10,943 bases of DNA from WTJY01 sp041568735 (GCA_041568735.1 JBFFZG010000164.1:1-10943), one strand, 5' to 3'; counted from the first letter of the stretch, positions 1 through 7,642 are shown. The notes: a model not told the origin generated them from the sequence alone. Program-made: numbers and translations.

Positions 1-2556
1 ATGAGCGTCATCGTGGGCCGGGCGCTGCCCGACGTGCGGGACGGCCTGAAGCCGGTCCACCGGCGCATTCTCTACGCCCTGCAGGACATGGGCATCCGCT
101 ACAATTCCCCGCACCGCAAAAGCGCCCGCATCGTCGGGGAAGTGCTGGGGAAATACCATCCGCACGGCGACTCGTCCGTCTACAATGCCATGGTGCGCAT
201 GGCCCAGGATTTTTCCATGCGCTACATGCTCGTCGACGGCCAGGGAAACTTCGGCAGCATCGACGGGGACAGCACGGCCGCCATGCGGTACACCGAAGCC
301 CGCATGTCCCGCATCGCCGGGGAACTGCTGCAGGATATCGATAAAAATACGATCGATTTTTCTCCCAACTTCGACGACAGCCTCAAGGAGCCGGACGTCC
401 TGCCGTCGCGCATTCCCAACCTGCTGCTCAACGGCACCACCGGGATCGCCGTCGGCATGTCGACCGATATTCCCCCTCACAACCTGACCGAGCTCTGCCA
501 GGCGATCACCTACCTGATCGACCACCAGGAGGATTGGGACGACATCACCGTCGACGACCTGATGCATTTCGTCAAGGGACCGGACTTCCCCACCGGCGGC
601 ACCATCGTCGGCATTGAGGGGATTCGCAACGCCTATGCCACCGGCAAAGGCAAGCTCTACATGCGCGGCGTGGCCGAGATCGAGCCGCTCCCCGGCCGGG
701 AGCACCGCCAGCGCATCAACATCACCGAGCTCCCCTACCAGGTCAACAAGGCCAATCTCATCGAGCGCATCGCCGAGCTGGCCAACAAGGGGGTGCTCGA
801 CGCCGTTTCCGACCTGCGGGATGAATCGGACCGGAACGGCATCTCGGTCGTCGTCGAGCTCAAGCGGGGGGCGATCGCCAAGAAGGTGCTCAACCAGCTC
901 TTCAAGTACACGGCCCTGCAGTCGACGTTTAACGTGCAGATGCTGGCCCTGGTCGACCGCTACCCGCGCCTCCTGTCGCTCAAGCGGGCGCTGCAGATCT
1001 TCATCGACCACCGGATCGACGTCATCGTCCGCCGGACCGAATTCGACCTGGAGAAGGCGCGCCGCCGGCAGCACATCCTGATGGGGCTGCTCAAGGCGAT
1101 CGACCAGCTCGACGCCGTCATCGAGACGATTCGCCGCTCTCCGGACGCCGACGAGGCGCGCAGCCGGCTGGTGGTCAATTTCGACCTCTCCGAGGAGCAG
1201 GCGGCCGCCATTCTCGACCTGCAGCTCCGCCGCCTGGCCGCCCTCGAACGGCAGAAGCTCGAGGACGAGTTCAAAGAAATCACGGCCCACATCGCCTACC
1301 TCGAAGACCTGCTGGCCCACCGGGAAAAGATCCTGGGGGTCATCAAGGACGAAACCAACGAGCTGATCGAGACCTACGGCGACGACCGCCGCACCCGCAT
1401 CGTGGCCGGCTCCGGCGAGCTGAGCGACGAGGATCTCGTCCCCAACCACAACGTCCTGCTGGCGATCACGCAGCGCGGCTACATCAAGCGGACCCGCTCT
1501 TCGGTCTACCGGGTTCAGGCCCGGGGGGGTAAGGGGCTGATCGGCATGAACACGAAGGGGGTGGATGAGCTCGTCCACCTGCTCTCGGCCCACAACCACG
1601 ACACGCTGCTGTTCTTCACCAATAAAGGAAAGGCTTACTCGGTCAAGGCCTACGAAATCCCCGAGGCCGACCGGACAGCCATCGGCACCTCGCTGATGAA
1701 CGTGCTGCTGCTGGAGCAGGATGAGCGGGTGACGGCCGTCCTGCCCGTCGAAGATTTCGACGACGCCGAGTACCTGTTCATGTGCACCCGCTACGGCCGG
1801 GTCAAACGGGTGGAAATCAAGTCCTTTGAAAATGTCCGCTCGACCGGCCTGCGGGCGATCACCCTCGACGAGGGAGATGAGCTGGCCTGGGTCAAGATGA
1901 CCAACGGCGAGCAGGACATCGTCCTGGTCAGCCAGGAGGGGCGGGCGATCCGCTTTTCCGAGGAAGATGTGCGGCCGATGGGGCGCACGGCCGCCGGGGT
2001 CAACGGCATTCGCCTGCTCGGCGAGGATATCCTGGCCGGCTGCGACGTGGTCAACCGCAGCGATATCTCGGCCGAAAGCGAGGTGGACGACGAGGATGGG
2101 GGTGAAGACCAGGATGAAGTCACCGGAAACGGGGCCGATCTTCTGCTCCTGACCGAGAGCGGCTACGGTAAACGGACGCCGGTCTCTCATTTCCGCCGGC
2201 AGAACCGGTACGGCCAGGGGGTGCGGGCGATGAACCTCTCCTCGGAGCGGACCGGCAATATCGTCAGTGCCCGCAAGGTGATCGACGACGACGAAGTGAC
2301 CGTCATCACGGCCAACGGCATCATCATGCGCACGGCCGCCGACATGATCTCCCGCCAGGGCCGCTACAGCCAGGGGGTGCGGATCATGGAGATGAAGGAG
2401 AAGGGGGATTACGTCGCCTCCGTCGCCATCATCCGGGCCGAATCGCTCGACGGGCAGCCGGAAATGGAAGCGGCTAATGACAACCAGCCCGAAGCCGGCG
2501 AAGCGGCCGCCGCGCCGGCGGCGCCAGCCAACGGCGCCACGCCAGACGAGGCCTGA
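1..2556 (+). CDS. gyrA: DNA gyrase subunit A, 5'-truncated by the window edge
   Basis: This is the breakage-reunion subunit of the ATP-dependent type IIA topoisomerase that introduces negative supercoils. Window residue 1 matches Met26 of E. coli GyrA (AMSVIVGRALPDVRDGLKPV), so the true start and about 25 or more residues lie upstream. The catalytic tyrosine is Y97 (AAMRYTEAR, E. coli Y122), and the DNA gate and coiled-coil regions follow to about residue 470. From about 480 to 825 come six beta-pinwheel blades. The first carries a GyrA box, QARGGKG (506-512; canonical QRRGGKG), which favours gyrase over topoisomerase IV ParC. An acidic insert (about 691-712) separates blades 4 and 5. The tail from about 825 is Ala/Glu-rich and probably disordered. 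The quinolone pocket reads GDSSVYN: S58 equals E. coli S83, and N62 sits at the D87 position. The reading frame is intact to the TGA at 2554-2556. Confidence 0.97.
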   Translation: MSVIVGRALPDVRDGLKPVHRRILYALQDMGIRYNSPHRKSARIVGEVLGKYHPHGDSSVYNAMVRMAQDFSMRYMLVDGQGNFGSIDGDSTAAMRYTEARMSRIAGELLQDIDKNTIDFSPNFDDSLKEPDVLPSRIPNLLLNGTTGIAVGMSTDIPPHNLTELCQAITYLIDHQEDWDDITVDDLMHFVKGPDFPTGGTIVGIEGIRNAYATGKGKLYMRGVAEIEPLPGREHRQRINITELPYQVNKANLIERIAELANKGVLDAVSDLRDESDRNGISVVVELKRGAIAKKVLNQLFKYTALQSTFNVQMLALVDRYPRLLSLKRALQIFIDHRIDVIVRRTEFDLEKARRRQHILMGLLKAIDQLDAVIETIRRSPDADEARSRLVVNFDLSEEQAAAILDLQLRRLAALERQKLEDEFKEITAHIAYLEDLLAHREKILGVIKDETNELIETYGDDRRTRIVAGSGELSDEDLVPNHNVLLAITQRGYIKRTRSSVYRVQARGGKGLIGMNTKGVDELVHLLSAHNHDTLLFFTNKGKAYSVKAYEIPEADRTAIGTSLMNVLLLEQDERVTAVLPVEDFDDAEYLFMCTRYGRVKRVEIKSFENVRSTGLRAITLDEGDELAWVKMTNGEQDIVLVSQEGRAIRFSEEDVRPMGRTAAGVNGIRLLGEDILAGCDVVNRSDISAESEVDDEDGGEDQDEVTGNGADLLLLTESGYGKRTPVSHFRRQNRYGQGVRAMNLSSERTGNIVSARKVIDDDEVTVITANGIIMRTAADMISRQGRYSQGVRIMEMKEKGDYVASVAIIRAESLDGQPEMEAANDNQPEAGEAAAAPAAPANGATPDEA

Positions 2557-2598
2557 GTTTCCGCCGCCGGGAAAAGATAGGTAAATTGTCCTGAAATG

Positions 2599-2634
2599 GC
2601 GGGAATCTCATTGTAAGAATCCCGCTTTTGCTTT
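2599..2634 (+). terminator. Rho-independent-like terminator after gyrA
   Basis: A 6-bp stem GCGGGA (2599-2604) pairs with TCCCGC (2620-2625). Inside it, after an A-A mismatch, TCT (2606-2608) pairs with AGA (2616-2618), leaving a 7-nt loop. The right arm is followed by TTTTGCTTT (2626-2634). It sits 43 bases after the gyrA stop and fits an intrinsic terminator with an interrupted U-tract. Confidence 0.6.
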
Positions 2635-2639
2635 AATAT
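2611..2639 (+). promoter_or_regulatory. Possible sigma-70-like promoter for the AAA+ ATPase gene
   Basis: TTGTAA (2611-2616, 4 of 6 to the -35 consensus) and TAATAT (2634-2639, 4 of 6 to the -10) are separated by 17 bp. An alternative -10, TTTAAT (2632-2637), has a better hexamer but only 15-bp spacing. This is the one AT-rich patch in the intergenic space. It overlaps the gyrA terminator hairpin, and a transcript would start about 35-40 bases before the ATG at 2683. Confidence 0.4.
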
Positions 2640-2682
2640 GCGAGAGTGACTGCATTGAGACCCGACGCGAGGAAATAGTTCT

Positions 2683-4041
2683 ATGGCTGTGCTTACGCCC
2701 CTGTCCCCTTCATCTTCCGTGGCTTCCCATCCGATAACGCCGCTGCTCCAGCAGACAAATGATCTCGACGAGCTCGGCGTGCCGCGGAGCCTGGTCATCG
2801 ACCTGTTCTACCGCCTCCTCTTCCAGGAGCGAGAAGTGAGCGTCAACCGCTTTTCCGAGGTGCTGCGGGTGACGGCCCGCCTGGCCGATGGGGTCATGAG
2901 CAAGTTAAAGCAGGACAGCATGGTCGAAGTCTCCCGGACCACCGGGTTGAACAGCCTCAGCTATATTTACCGGCTGACCGAAGCCGGGGAAAAGAAGGCG
3001 CGGGATGCCATGGAGCGCTCCCAATACGTCGGCCCGGTTCCGATCAACATCGAAACCTATACCGAGTCGGTCCTGATCCAGTCGAGCAATGTGACCAAGA
3101 TCACGCCGCCGCTGGTGCAGAAGGCCTTCGGCAAACTGATTCTCCCGCCGAATTTCGACCGCCGCATCGGCGCCGCCCTGAACGCCGGCTCGTCGCTCTT
3201 TCTCTACGGTCCGCCGGGGAATGGCAAGACGACGATCGCCCAGATCTGCGGCGATCTGCTGGCCGGCACCGAGCCGATCTTCATGCCTTACGCCCTGACG
3301 GTCGGCGGGCAGATCGTCCAGCTTTTTGACCGGCTGAAGCACGTCGAAATCGACGAAAACAACCCATTTCTCGACCAGTTCGGCCGGCGGGACACCCGCT
3401 GGGCCTGCATCAAGCGGCCAGCAATCATGGTCGGCGGTGAGCTGGAGATGGGCAATCTCGAGCTGCGCTACGAGCCAGTGGGCAAATACTACGAAGCCCC
3501 GCTCCAGATGAAAGCCAACTGCGGCATGCTCCTGATCGACGACTTCGGCCGGCAGCAGATCACCCCGTCGGAGCTGCTCAACCGCTGGATTGTCCCCCTC
3601 GAAACTCGCATTGACTTTGTCTCCCTGCTGTCCGGGCAGACGATCGAATTCCCCTTCAAGCAGCTCATCATCTTCTCGACCAACCTCGACCCGTCCGAAC
3701 TGGCCGACGACGCTTTCCTGCGCCGGATTCAAATCAAGGTCGAGTGCGAGCCGCCCGACGAAAAGATGTTTTACGAGCTCTTCCGCATGATGTGCGACGT
3801 CCACAACATCCCCTTCGACAAGGAGGGCTTCGTCCATCTGCTGAAAAACTGGTACCGGAACTCCAGCACCCGGGCCATGCAGGGCGCCCACCCGCGCGAC
3901 CTCCTCAAAACGATCCAGGCCATCTGCAACTACACCGGCGAAGAGCCCAACATGAGTCCCCTGATGCTCGACGAAGCCTGCCAGGCCTATTTCGTCGACA
4001 TGGAGCGCAAGCGGAAGTGGGCCTCAACCGCAAAGAGTTGA
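2683..4041 (+). CDS. Winged-helix AAA+ ATPase of unknown function
   Basis: This 452-residue, probably cytoplasmic protein has two parts. Residues about 30-110 look like a winged helix: several short amphipathic helices, then an S-Y-I-Y-R-L-T wing and an E-A-G-E-K-K-A-R-D helix. Residues about 150-400 form an AAA+ module with Walker A GPPGNGKT (176-183), Walker B LLIDDFG (D286, D287), sensor 1 at STNLDP (N334) and an arginine-finger-like AFLRRI (R347, R348). Between the Walker motifs lies a long insert with RP-x4-GGEL and YYEAPLQMKAN stretches. I recognise this as a recurring but functionally uncharacterised AAA family. The start is supported by GAGGAAA at 2669-2675, ending 7 bases before ATG. 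It follows gyrA on the same strand across 126 bp with its own terminator and promoter signals, so it is probably a separate unit, and it converges on the regulator gene downstream. A nucleotide-driven remodelling or regulatory role is inference. Confidence 0.85.
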   Translation: MAVLTPLSPSSSVASHPITPLLQQTNDLDELGVPRSLVIDLFYRLLFQEREVSVNRFSEVLRVTARLADGVMSKLKQDSMVEVSRTTGLNSLSYIYRLTEAGEKKARDAMERSQYVGPVPINIETYTESVLIQSSNVTKITPPLVQKAFGKLILPPNFDRRIGAALNAGSSLFLYGPPGNGKTTIAQICGDLLAGTEPIFMPYALTVGGQIVQLFDRLKHVEIDENNPFLDQFGRRDTRWACIKRPAIMVGGELEMGNLELRYEPVGKYYEAPLQMKANCGMLLIDDFGRQQITPSELLNRWIVPLETRIDFVSLLSGQTIEFPFKQLIIFSTNLDPSELADDAFLRRIQIKVECEPPDEKMFYELFRMMCDVHNIPFDKEGFVHLLKNWYRNSSTRAMQGAHPRDLLKTIQAICNYTGEEPNMSPLMLDEACQAYFVDMERKRKWASTAKS

Positions 4042-4047
4042 GAGAAA

Positions 4048-4179
4048 AGAGTTAAAAGTTAAAAGTTGAATGTTGAAAGTTTTCGGCCGCATCCGCCGGA
4101 GGCTCTTCACTTTCGACTTTCCCCTTTCCACTTTCGACTTTCCCCTTTCCACTTTCGACTTTCCCCTTTCCCCTTTCCC
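4048..4179. repeat. Heptad tandem repeats with complementary arms in a convergent intergenic gap
   Basis: The left arm (4048-4082) has five heptads of AAAGTTG type: AGAGTTA, AAAGTTA, AAAGTTG, AATGTTG, AAAGTTT. The right arm (4110-4179) has ten CTTTCNN heptads in the order CTTTCGA, CTTTCCC, CTTTCCA, repeated so that a 21-bp unit occurs three times without change (4108-4170), then two extra CTTTCCC. Positions 4055-4080 and 4109-4134 are complementary at 20 of 26 positions without gaps, across a 28-nt spacer, so a long imperfect hairpin or cruciform is possible. The element lies between the 3' ends of two convergent genes and begins 6 bases after the ATPase stop. It could act as a two-way terminator or be a mobile-like intergenic repeat. 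There are no unique spacers, so it is not a CRISPR array. Confidence 0.85.
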
Positions 4180-4192
4180 CTCAGCTTCCCCC

Positions 4193-7018
4193 CTACCACT
4201 CACTCAGCTTCCAGATCTCTGGCTGCCAGGCGTCTTCCTGGCGGCCGACTTCGGCGTAGAGGGTGACCGCCTCCATGAGATGGGCCATCGCCTCGTCTTC
4301 GCGGCCGCTGAGGTGGTAGAGGTCGGCCAGGTTGTTGTGGAGGGCGGCCTGGTAGTGGCGATCGCCGTAAGTCTCGCAGAGGCGCAGGGCGGTCTGCAGG
4401 TGGGCCAGGGCCGGCTCGTAGCGGCCGGCAGCCATCTCCGTCAGGGCGAGATTGTTCAGGCTGGCCACCTGGACCGGTAGATGGCCGGCTTCCTCGGCCA
4501 GCCTTCGCCCCTCTTCAAGGACCTGCACGGCCTCGTCCAGCTCCTCCTGCCGGCGGGCCAGGATGCCGAGAATATTTTGGATCTGGGCCAGGACGAGGGG
4601 GCTGCCGGCCGTTTCCGCCAGCTCGCGCGCCTGCCGGGCCAGCTCGCGGGCCGGCGCCAGCGCCTCCTGCCGGTAGGCGGCGTAGCTCAAATCCCCGAGC
4701 AGGGCGGCCCGGCGGGCCACGGCGCCCGCCGCCTCGTAAAGCGCGCCGGCCCGGTGCAGCTGCCGCTCCGCCAGCGTCCACTCCCCCTGCCGCAGGTAAA
4801 CCTGCCCCAGCTTGTGCTCCACCCGGCCGAGAACGGCCGGATCATCTGCCGCCGCCGCGATCGAGGCGGCCATTTCGAAGCCGGAGCGGGCCGCGGTGTA
4901 GTCGCCGGCCAGCGTGTGCAAGTCGGCGCAGGCTTCATGCAGGGCGGCCGGATCCGGATGGCCGAGGGCCAGGGCCGCCTCGTAGTGCGCCAGCGCTTCC
5001 CGGTTGGCATAGAGCAACCGGGCGTGGTCGCCAGCCAGTTTGTAATATGCGGCCGCCTCATCCTCCTGCCCGGCCAGCTGCAGGTGATGGGCGATCTGCC
5101 CCTCCAGCACCTGGCCGCGCCAGCGGTGGGATGGCTCCTTGAGCGCCTGGGCCAGGCGGCGGTGAAGCAGGCGGCGGCGGATCAGCCGGGTTTCGTCGTA
5201 GACCATCTGGCGCAGCTTGTCGTGTGAAAAGACAAAGGTCGGCTGGCTTTCCTGTTCGACCAGAAGACGCCGGTTCAGGAGCGCTTCCAGCCCGCTGATC
5301 ACCTCTTCCTCCCCGCGGCCGCTGGCCTTCTGCAGGAGATCGACGTCAAAGTCCCGACCGATGGCGGCGGCCGTCTGCAGCAGCTGCCGGCCGGCTTCGT
5401 CGACCCCGGCCAGGCGGGCCCGCAGCAGGTCGCGAACGGAATGGGGCAGCGTCCACTCGCCCGTCGCCGCCAGCTCGCCCTGATCGGCCAGGTAAGCGGT
5501 GATAAACGACGGCAGCCCTTCGGTCTCTCGGAAAAGCCGGGGAGCCAGATCGATCGGCGCGGCGCCGGCGTGCAGCAGCTCGCCGACGTCGGCCTCGCTC
5601 AATCGGGCCAGGGAAATTAAGGCGGCCCGTCCGTCCAGGCGCGCTTCATGGATGAGCCTTTCCAGCCGGCCGCCGGCCGGCTGCTCCTGGTCGCTCTTGG
5701 TGAGGAGAATGCCGTAGGGCTGCCCCTCAAGCCGGCGGGTCAGGTAGGCCAGCAGGTCGAGCGAGGCGGCATCAGCCCAGTGGGCATCGTCGACCCAGAA
5801 GACGCCGGGCTCGTCCCCCGCCAGCAGGGCGGCCACGACCTGAAAGATCCCCTCGAAAAAGCGGCTCTGGGCGCCCGGCCCGTCGGCCGCGGCCGGGGGC
5901 AGCTCCCCGGCGAAATCAGCCAGGGCGGGCACGAGTCGGGCGGCCTCAGCCAGCCAGAGCGGATCGACCGCCGCCAGACGGCCGGCGGCATCCGGCTGCT
6001 GCAGGGCGGCCGTCAGCCCCTGCAGGAACGGGGCGTATGCCAGGTTCTGCTCCCCTTCGTAGCAGCGGGCGGCCAGCAGCCGGACCGGGGCCAGCTCCTG
6101 GAGAAAGGCTTCGACCAGGCGGGTTTTGCCGATGCCGATTTCGCCGCTGACGACCAGCAGGCGGCCGTCCGGGCCGACCTGCCGGTAATTTTCTTTCAGA
6201 TCCGTGAGCTCCCGGCCGCGGCCGACCAGCGGAATGGACGGGCGGGCGGCGGCGGCCGGCGAGGTGGGTGCGGGAGGCGGCGGGGGCGGCGCGGCCAGCC
6301 GGTTTTCCTGGATCGCCTCGTAGAGGTCGGTCGTCTCCGGGAGAGGGGCGACCCCCAGCTCCTCTTCGAGCACGCGCACGCACTCCCGATACTGGCGCAG
6401 GGCGGCATCCCGGCGGTTGTCGGCCGCGTACAGCCGCATCAGCTGCCGGTGGGCCTCCTCGCGCAGCGGGTCGAGCTGGAGCCAGCGCCGGGCGAAGGGG
6501 AGGGTTTGGCTGATCTCACCGCGGGCCAGGCCGTCCCGCGTCAGCTTTTCCAGGGCGTTTTCCAGCCCGCGGCGCAGATTCTGCGCTTCGAGCAGCTGCC
6601 AGTCGTCGAACGACAGGCTGTCCCGCAGCGAAAATCCGGCCAGGAAATCGTCGCGGTAGAGGTCGACCGCCTGCTCGAGCTCGCCGTCCGAAGGGTCCCC
6701 TTCCAGCAGGTCCCGGAAGGCGAGCACATCGCACCAGGTCGCTTCTGGATTCAGGCCGATGACCGTCCGGGTGGCGTAGAGGGGGGCCTCGCCGACGGCC
6801 GCTTTCAGGGCCGAGAGAGTGCGCCGCAGGGCGGCCCTGGCCCGGCTGCCGTCCAGCTCGGGCCACAGCAGGGCGGCCAGGGCGTCCCGATCATACCGCT
6901 CCCCGGTCAGGGCGAGATAGGCTACCAGGGCGATAGCCTTGCGCGTGTCGGGTTCGACGAGTTCTCCGTTTAACTCCAGGCGAGGGGGGCCGAGAAAGTA
7001 AAGCTTCAGGAGGCTCAT
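4193..7018 (-). CDS. SARP/BTAD-type transcriptional regulator with AAA_16 ATPase and TPR domains
   Basis: This 941-residue protein is a large signal-integrating regulator. Residues 1-95 form an OmpR/SARP-like winged helix (MSLLKLYFLGPPRLELNG; helix with RARAALRRTLSALK). Residues about 97-240 form the bacterial transcriptional activator domain (BTAD), with WCDVLAF, YRDDFLAGF, LDPLREEAHRQLMRLY and QYRECVRVLEEELGV. A proline-rich linker (243-262) leads to an AAA_16 ATPase opening with LVGRGREL, Walker A GEIGIGKT (292-299) and Walker B FWVDDAHWAD (D410, D411). The last 300 or so residues are TPR-like helical repeats. There is no C-terminal LuxR helix-turn-helix, so DNA binding should come from the N-terminus. 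The start fits the family's usual N-terminus, but the preceding Shine-Dalgarno is weak: GGGG directly abuts ATG. It is divergent from the 4-TM gene across 153 bp and may act on the repeated TTCGTAACG elements; that link is inference. The ligand and targets are unknown. Confidence 0.88.
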   Translation of the reverse strand: MSLLKLYFLGPPRLELNGELVEPDTRKAIALVAYLALTGERYDRDALAALLWPELDGSRARAALRRTLSALKAAVGEAPLYATRTVIGLNPEATWCDVLAFRDLLEGDPSDGELEQAVDLYRDDFLAGFSLRDSLSFDDWQLLEAQNLRRGLENALEKLTRDGLARGEISQTLPFARRWLQLDPLREEAHRQLMRLYAADNRRDAALRQYRECVRVLEEELGVAPLPETTDLYEAIQENRLAAPPPPPPAPTSPAAAARPSIPLVGRGRELTDLKENYRQVGPDGRLLVVSGEIGIGKTRLVEAFLQELAPVRLLAARCYEGEQNLAYAPFLQGLTAALQQPDAAGRLAAVDPLWLAEAARLVPALADFAGELPPAAADGPGAQSRFFEGIFQVVAALLAGDEPGVFWVDDAHWADAASLDLLAYLTRRLEGQPYGILLTKSDQEQPAGGRLERLIHEARLDGRAALISLARLSEADVGELLHAGAAPIDLAPRLFRETEGLPSFITAYLADQGELAATGEWTLPHSVRDLLRARLAGVDEAGRQLLQTAAAIGRDFDVDLLQKASGRGEEEVISGLEALLNRRLLVEQESQPTFVFSHDKLRQMVYDETRLIRRRLLHRRLAQALKEPSHRWRGQVLEGQIAHHLQLAGQEDEAAAYYKLAGDHARLLYANREALAHYEAALALGHPDPAALHEACADLHTLAGDYTAARSGFEMAASIAAAADDPAVLGRVEHKLGQVYLRQGEWTLAERQLHRAGALYEAAGAVARRAALLGDLSYAAYRQEALAPARELARQARELAETAGSPLVLAQIQNILGILARRQEELDEAVQVLEEGRRLAEEAGHLPVQVASLNNLALTEMAAGRYEPALAHLQTALRLCETYGDRHYQAALHNNLADLYHLSGREDEAMAHLMEAVTLYAEVGRQEDAWQPEIWKLSEW

Positions 7019-7066
7019 CCCCGTATTTTACCGAAAATATGTCACGAGGGGAGGGGAGACCGGAAT

Positions 7067-7099
7067 TTCGTAACGTTTGGCAGACGGCCGCTCGTTAAG
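7067..7099 (+). promoter_or_regulatory. Repeated promoter/operator element, copy A
   Basis: TTCGTAACG (7067-7075) is followed by CAGACGG (7081-7087) and CGTTAAG (7093-7099). CGTAAC and CGTTAA are 18 bp apart, like the AAC and CGT boxes of ECF-sigma promoters. TAACG, AGACG and CGTTA start at 11-bp steps, as in SARP operators. It lies in the divergent gap between the regulator gene and the 4-TM gene, 72 bases before the chosen ATG of the latter. It matches copy B (7643) at 31 of 40 positions. Confidence 0.6.
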
Positions 7100-7161
7100 A
7101 TGGGGGAAAATCACACGGTGAGCCGGCCGGCGGAAACAGACCTGCCGGCCGGCGCCGATCG

Positions 7162-7166
7162 GGAGG
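7162..7166 (+). promoter_or_regulatory. Ribosome binding site deciding the 7172 start
   Basis: GGAGG ends 5 bases before the ATG at 7172. The earlier in-frame ATG at 7100 has no Shine-Dalgarno and sits directly against the predicted -10 box of element A, so 7172 is preferred. Confidence 0.75.
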
Positions 7167-7171
7167 ATGAC

Positions 7172-7609
7172 ATGTCCGGCAGCAGTCAAGCGATGGAACG
7201 AAATATTTCCCTGGGGGACGGCTCGGTGGATGGGCTTCTCGCCGGTTTTGCCGCCGGGCTGGCCATGCTCGGCGTTCTGATTATCGAGGGGTGGTTGGGT
7301 GATCTGACGGCCGCCCAGGTAACCGCGAGCTTCGCCCCGCCGATGACGAGCGGTCCTCCGGCGGGTTTCCTGCTCCACCTGGCCACGGCCGGCATTTACG
7401 GTCTCATCTTCGGGGCGCTCACCCGCACACTCCAGCGCCGCCGGATCCTGGGGCTCGGCGTGGTTTACGGACTGATCCTGTGGCTCCTGGCGCGCACGAT
7501 CCTGCTCCCACTGGCCGACTCACCTCTGCTGGCGCTGCCGGCGGCCGGGTTCTTGCTGGCCCATCTCGCCTACGGGCTGGTACTCGGCTTCATCCTCGCC
7601 CGGCGGTAG
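7172..7609 (+). CDS. Small four-helix membrane protein of unknown function
   Basis: This 145-residue protein has four predicted membrane helices at about 20-42, 63-84, 93-114 and 119-142, with short polar ends and an ILARR C-terminus. Helices 2 and 4 look like repeats of each other: both begin AGFLL, then carry H and YG, and end in TR or AR (64-85 and 125-144), suggesting that the protein arose from a duplicated two-helix hairpin. I do not recognise a named family with confidence; general membrane DUFs are the nearest impression. The start is chosen for the GGAGG five bases upstream. The element at 7067-7099 precedes it, and the divergent neighbour is the SARP-like regulator. The next gene has its own copy of the element, so the two are probably transcribed separately. 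Confidence 0.78.
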   Translation: MSGSSQAMERNISLGDGSVDGLLAGFAAGLAMLGVLIIEGWLGDLTAAQVTASFAPPMTSGPPAGFLLHLATAGIYGLIFGALTRTLQRRRILGLGVVYGLILWLLARTILLPLADSPLLALPAAGFLLAHLAYGLVLGFILARR

Positions 7610-7642
7610 ACCGGCGCCAGGCGATTTCGCGGCCCGGCCCGC

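Noticed and set aside
1..3. ATG at position 1 as the gyrA start
   Set aside because: It corresponds to internal Met26 of E. coli GyrA; the conserved N-terminal segment must lie upstream of the window.
1..2556. Topoisomerase IV subunit A (ParC) instead of GyrA
   Set aside because: A recognisable GyrA box (QARGGKG) and six pinwheel blades favour gyrase.
2905..3891. 328-codon open frame on the - strand
   Set aside because: It lies wholly antisense to the AAA+ ATPase, whose Walker and sensor motifs prove the + frame; it is a GC-rich codon shadow.
4048..4179. CRISPR array
   Set aside because: Units are 7 and 21 bp directly abutting, without unique spacers.
4481..6973. Long + strand open frames (4481-5227, 5648-6973)
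   Set aside because: They are antisense to the SARP-like regulator, rich in Gln/Gly/Arg, with no recognisable domain or ribosome site.
7100..7171. Upstream ATG for the 4-TM protein
   Set aside because: No Shine-Dalgarno, and it abuts the predicted -10 box; 7172 has GGAGG at good spacing.
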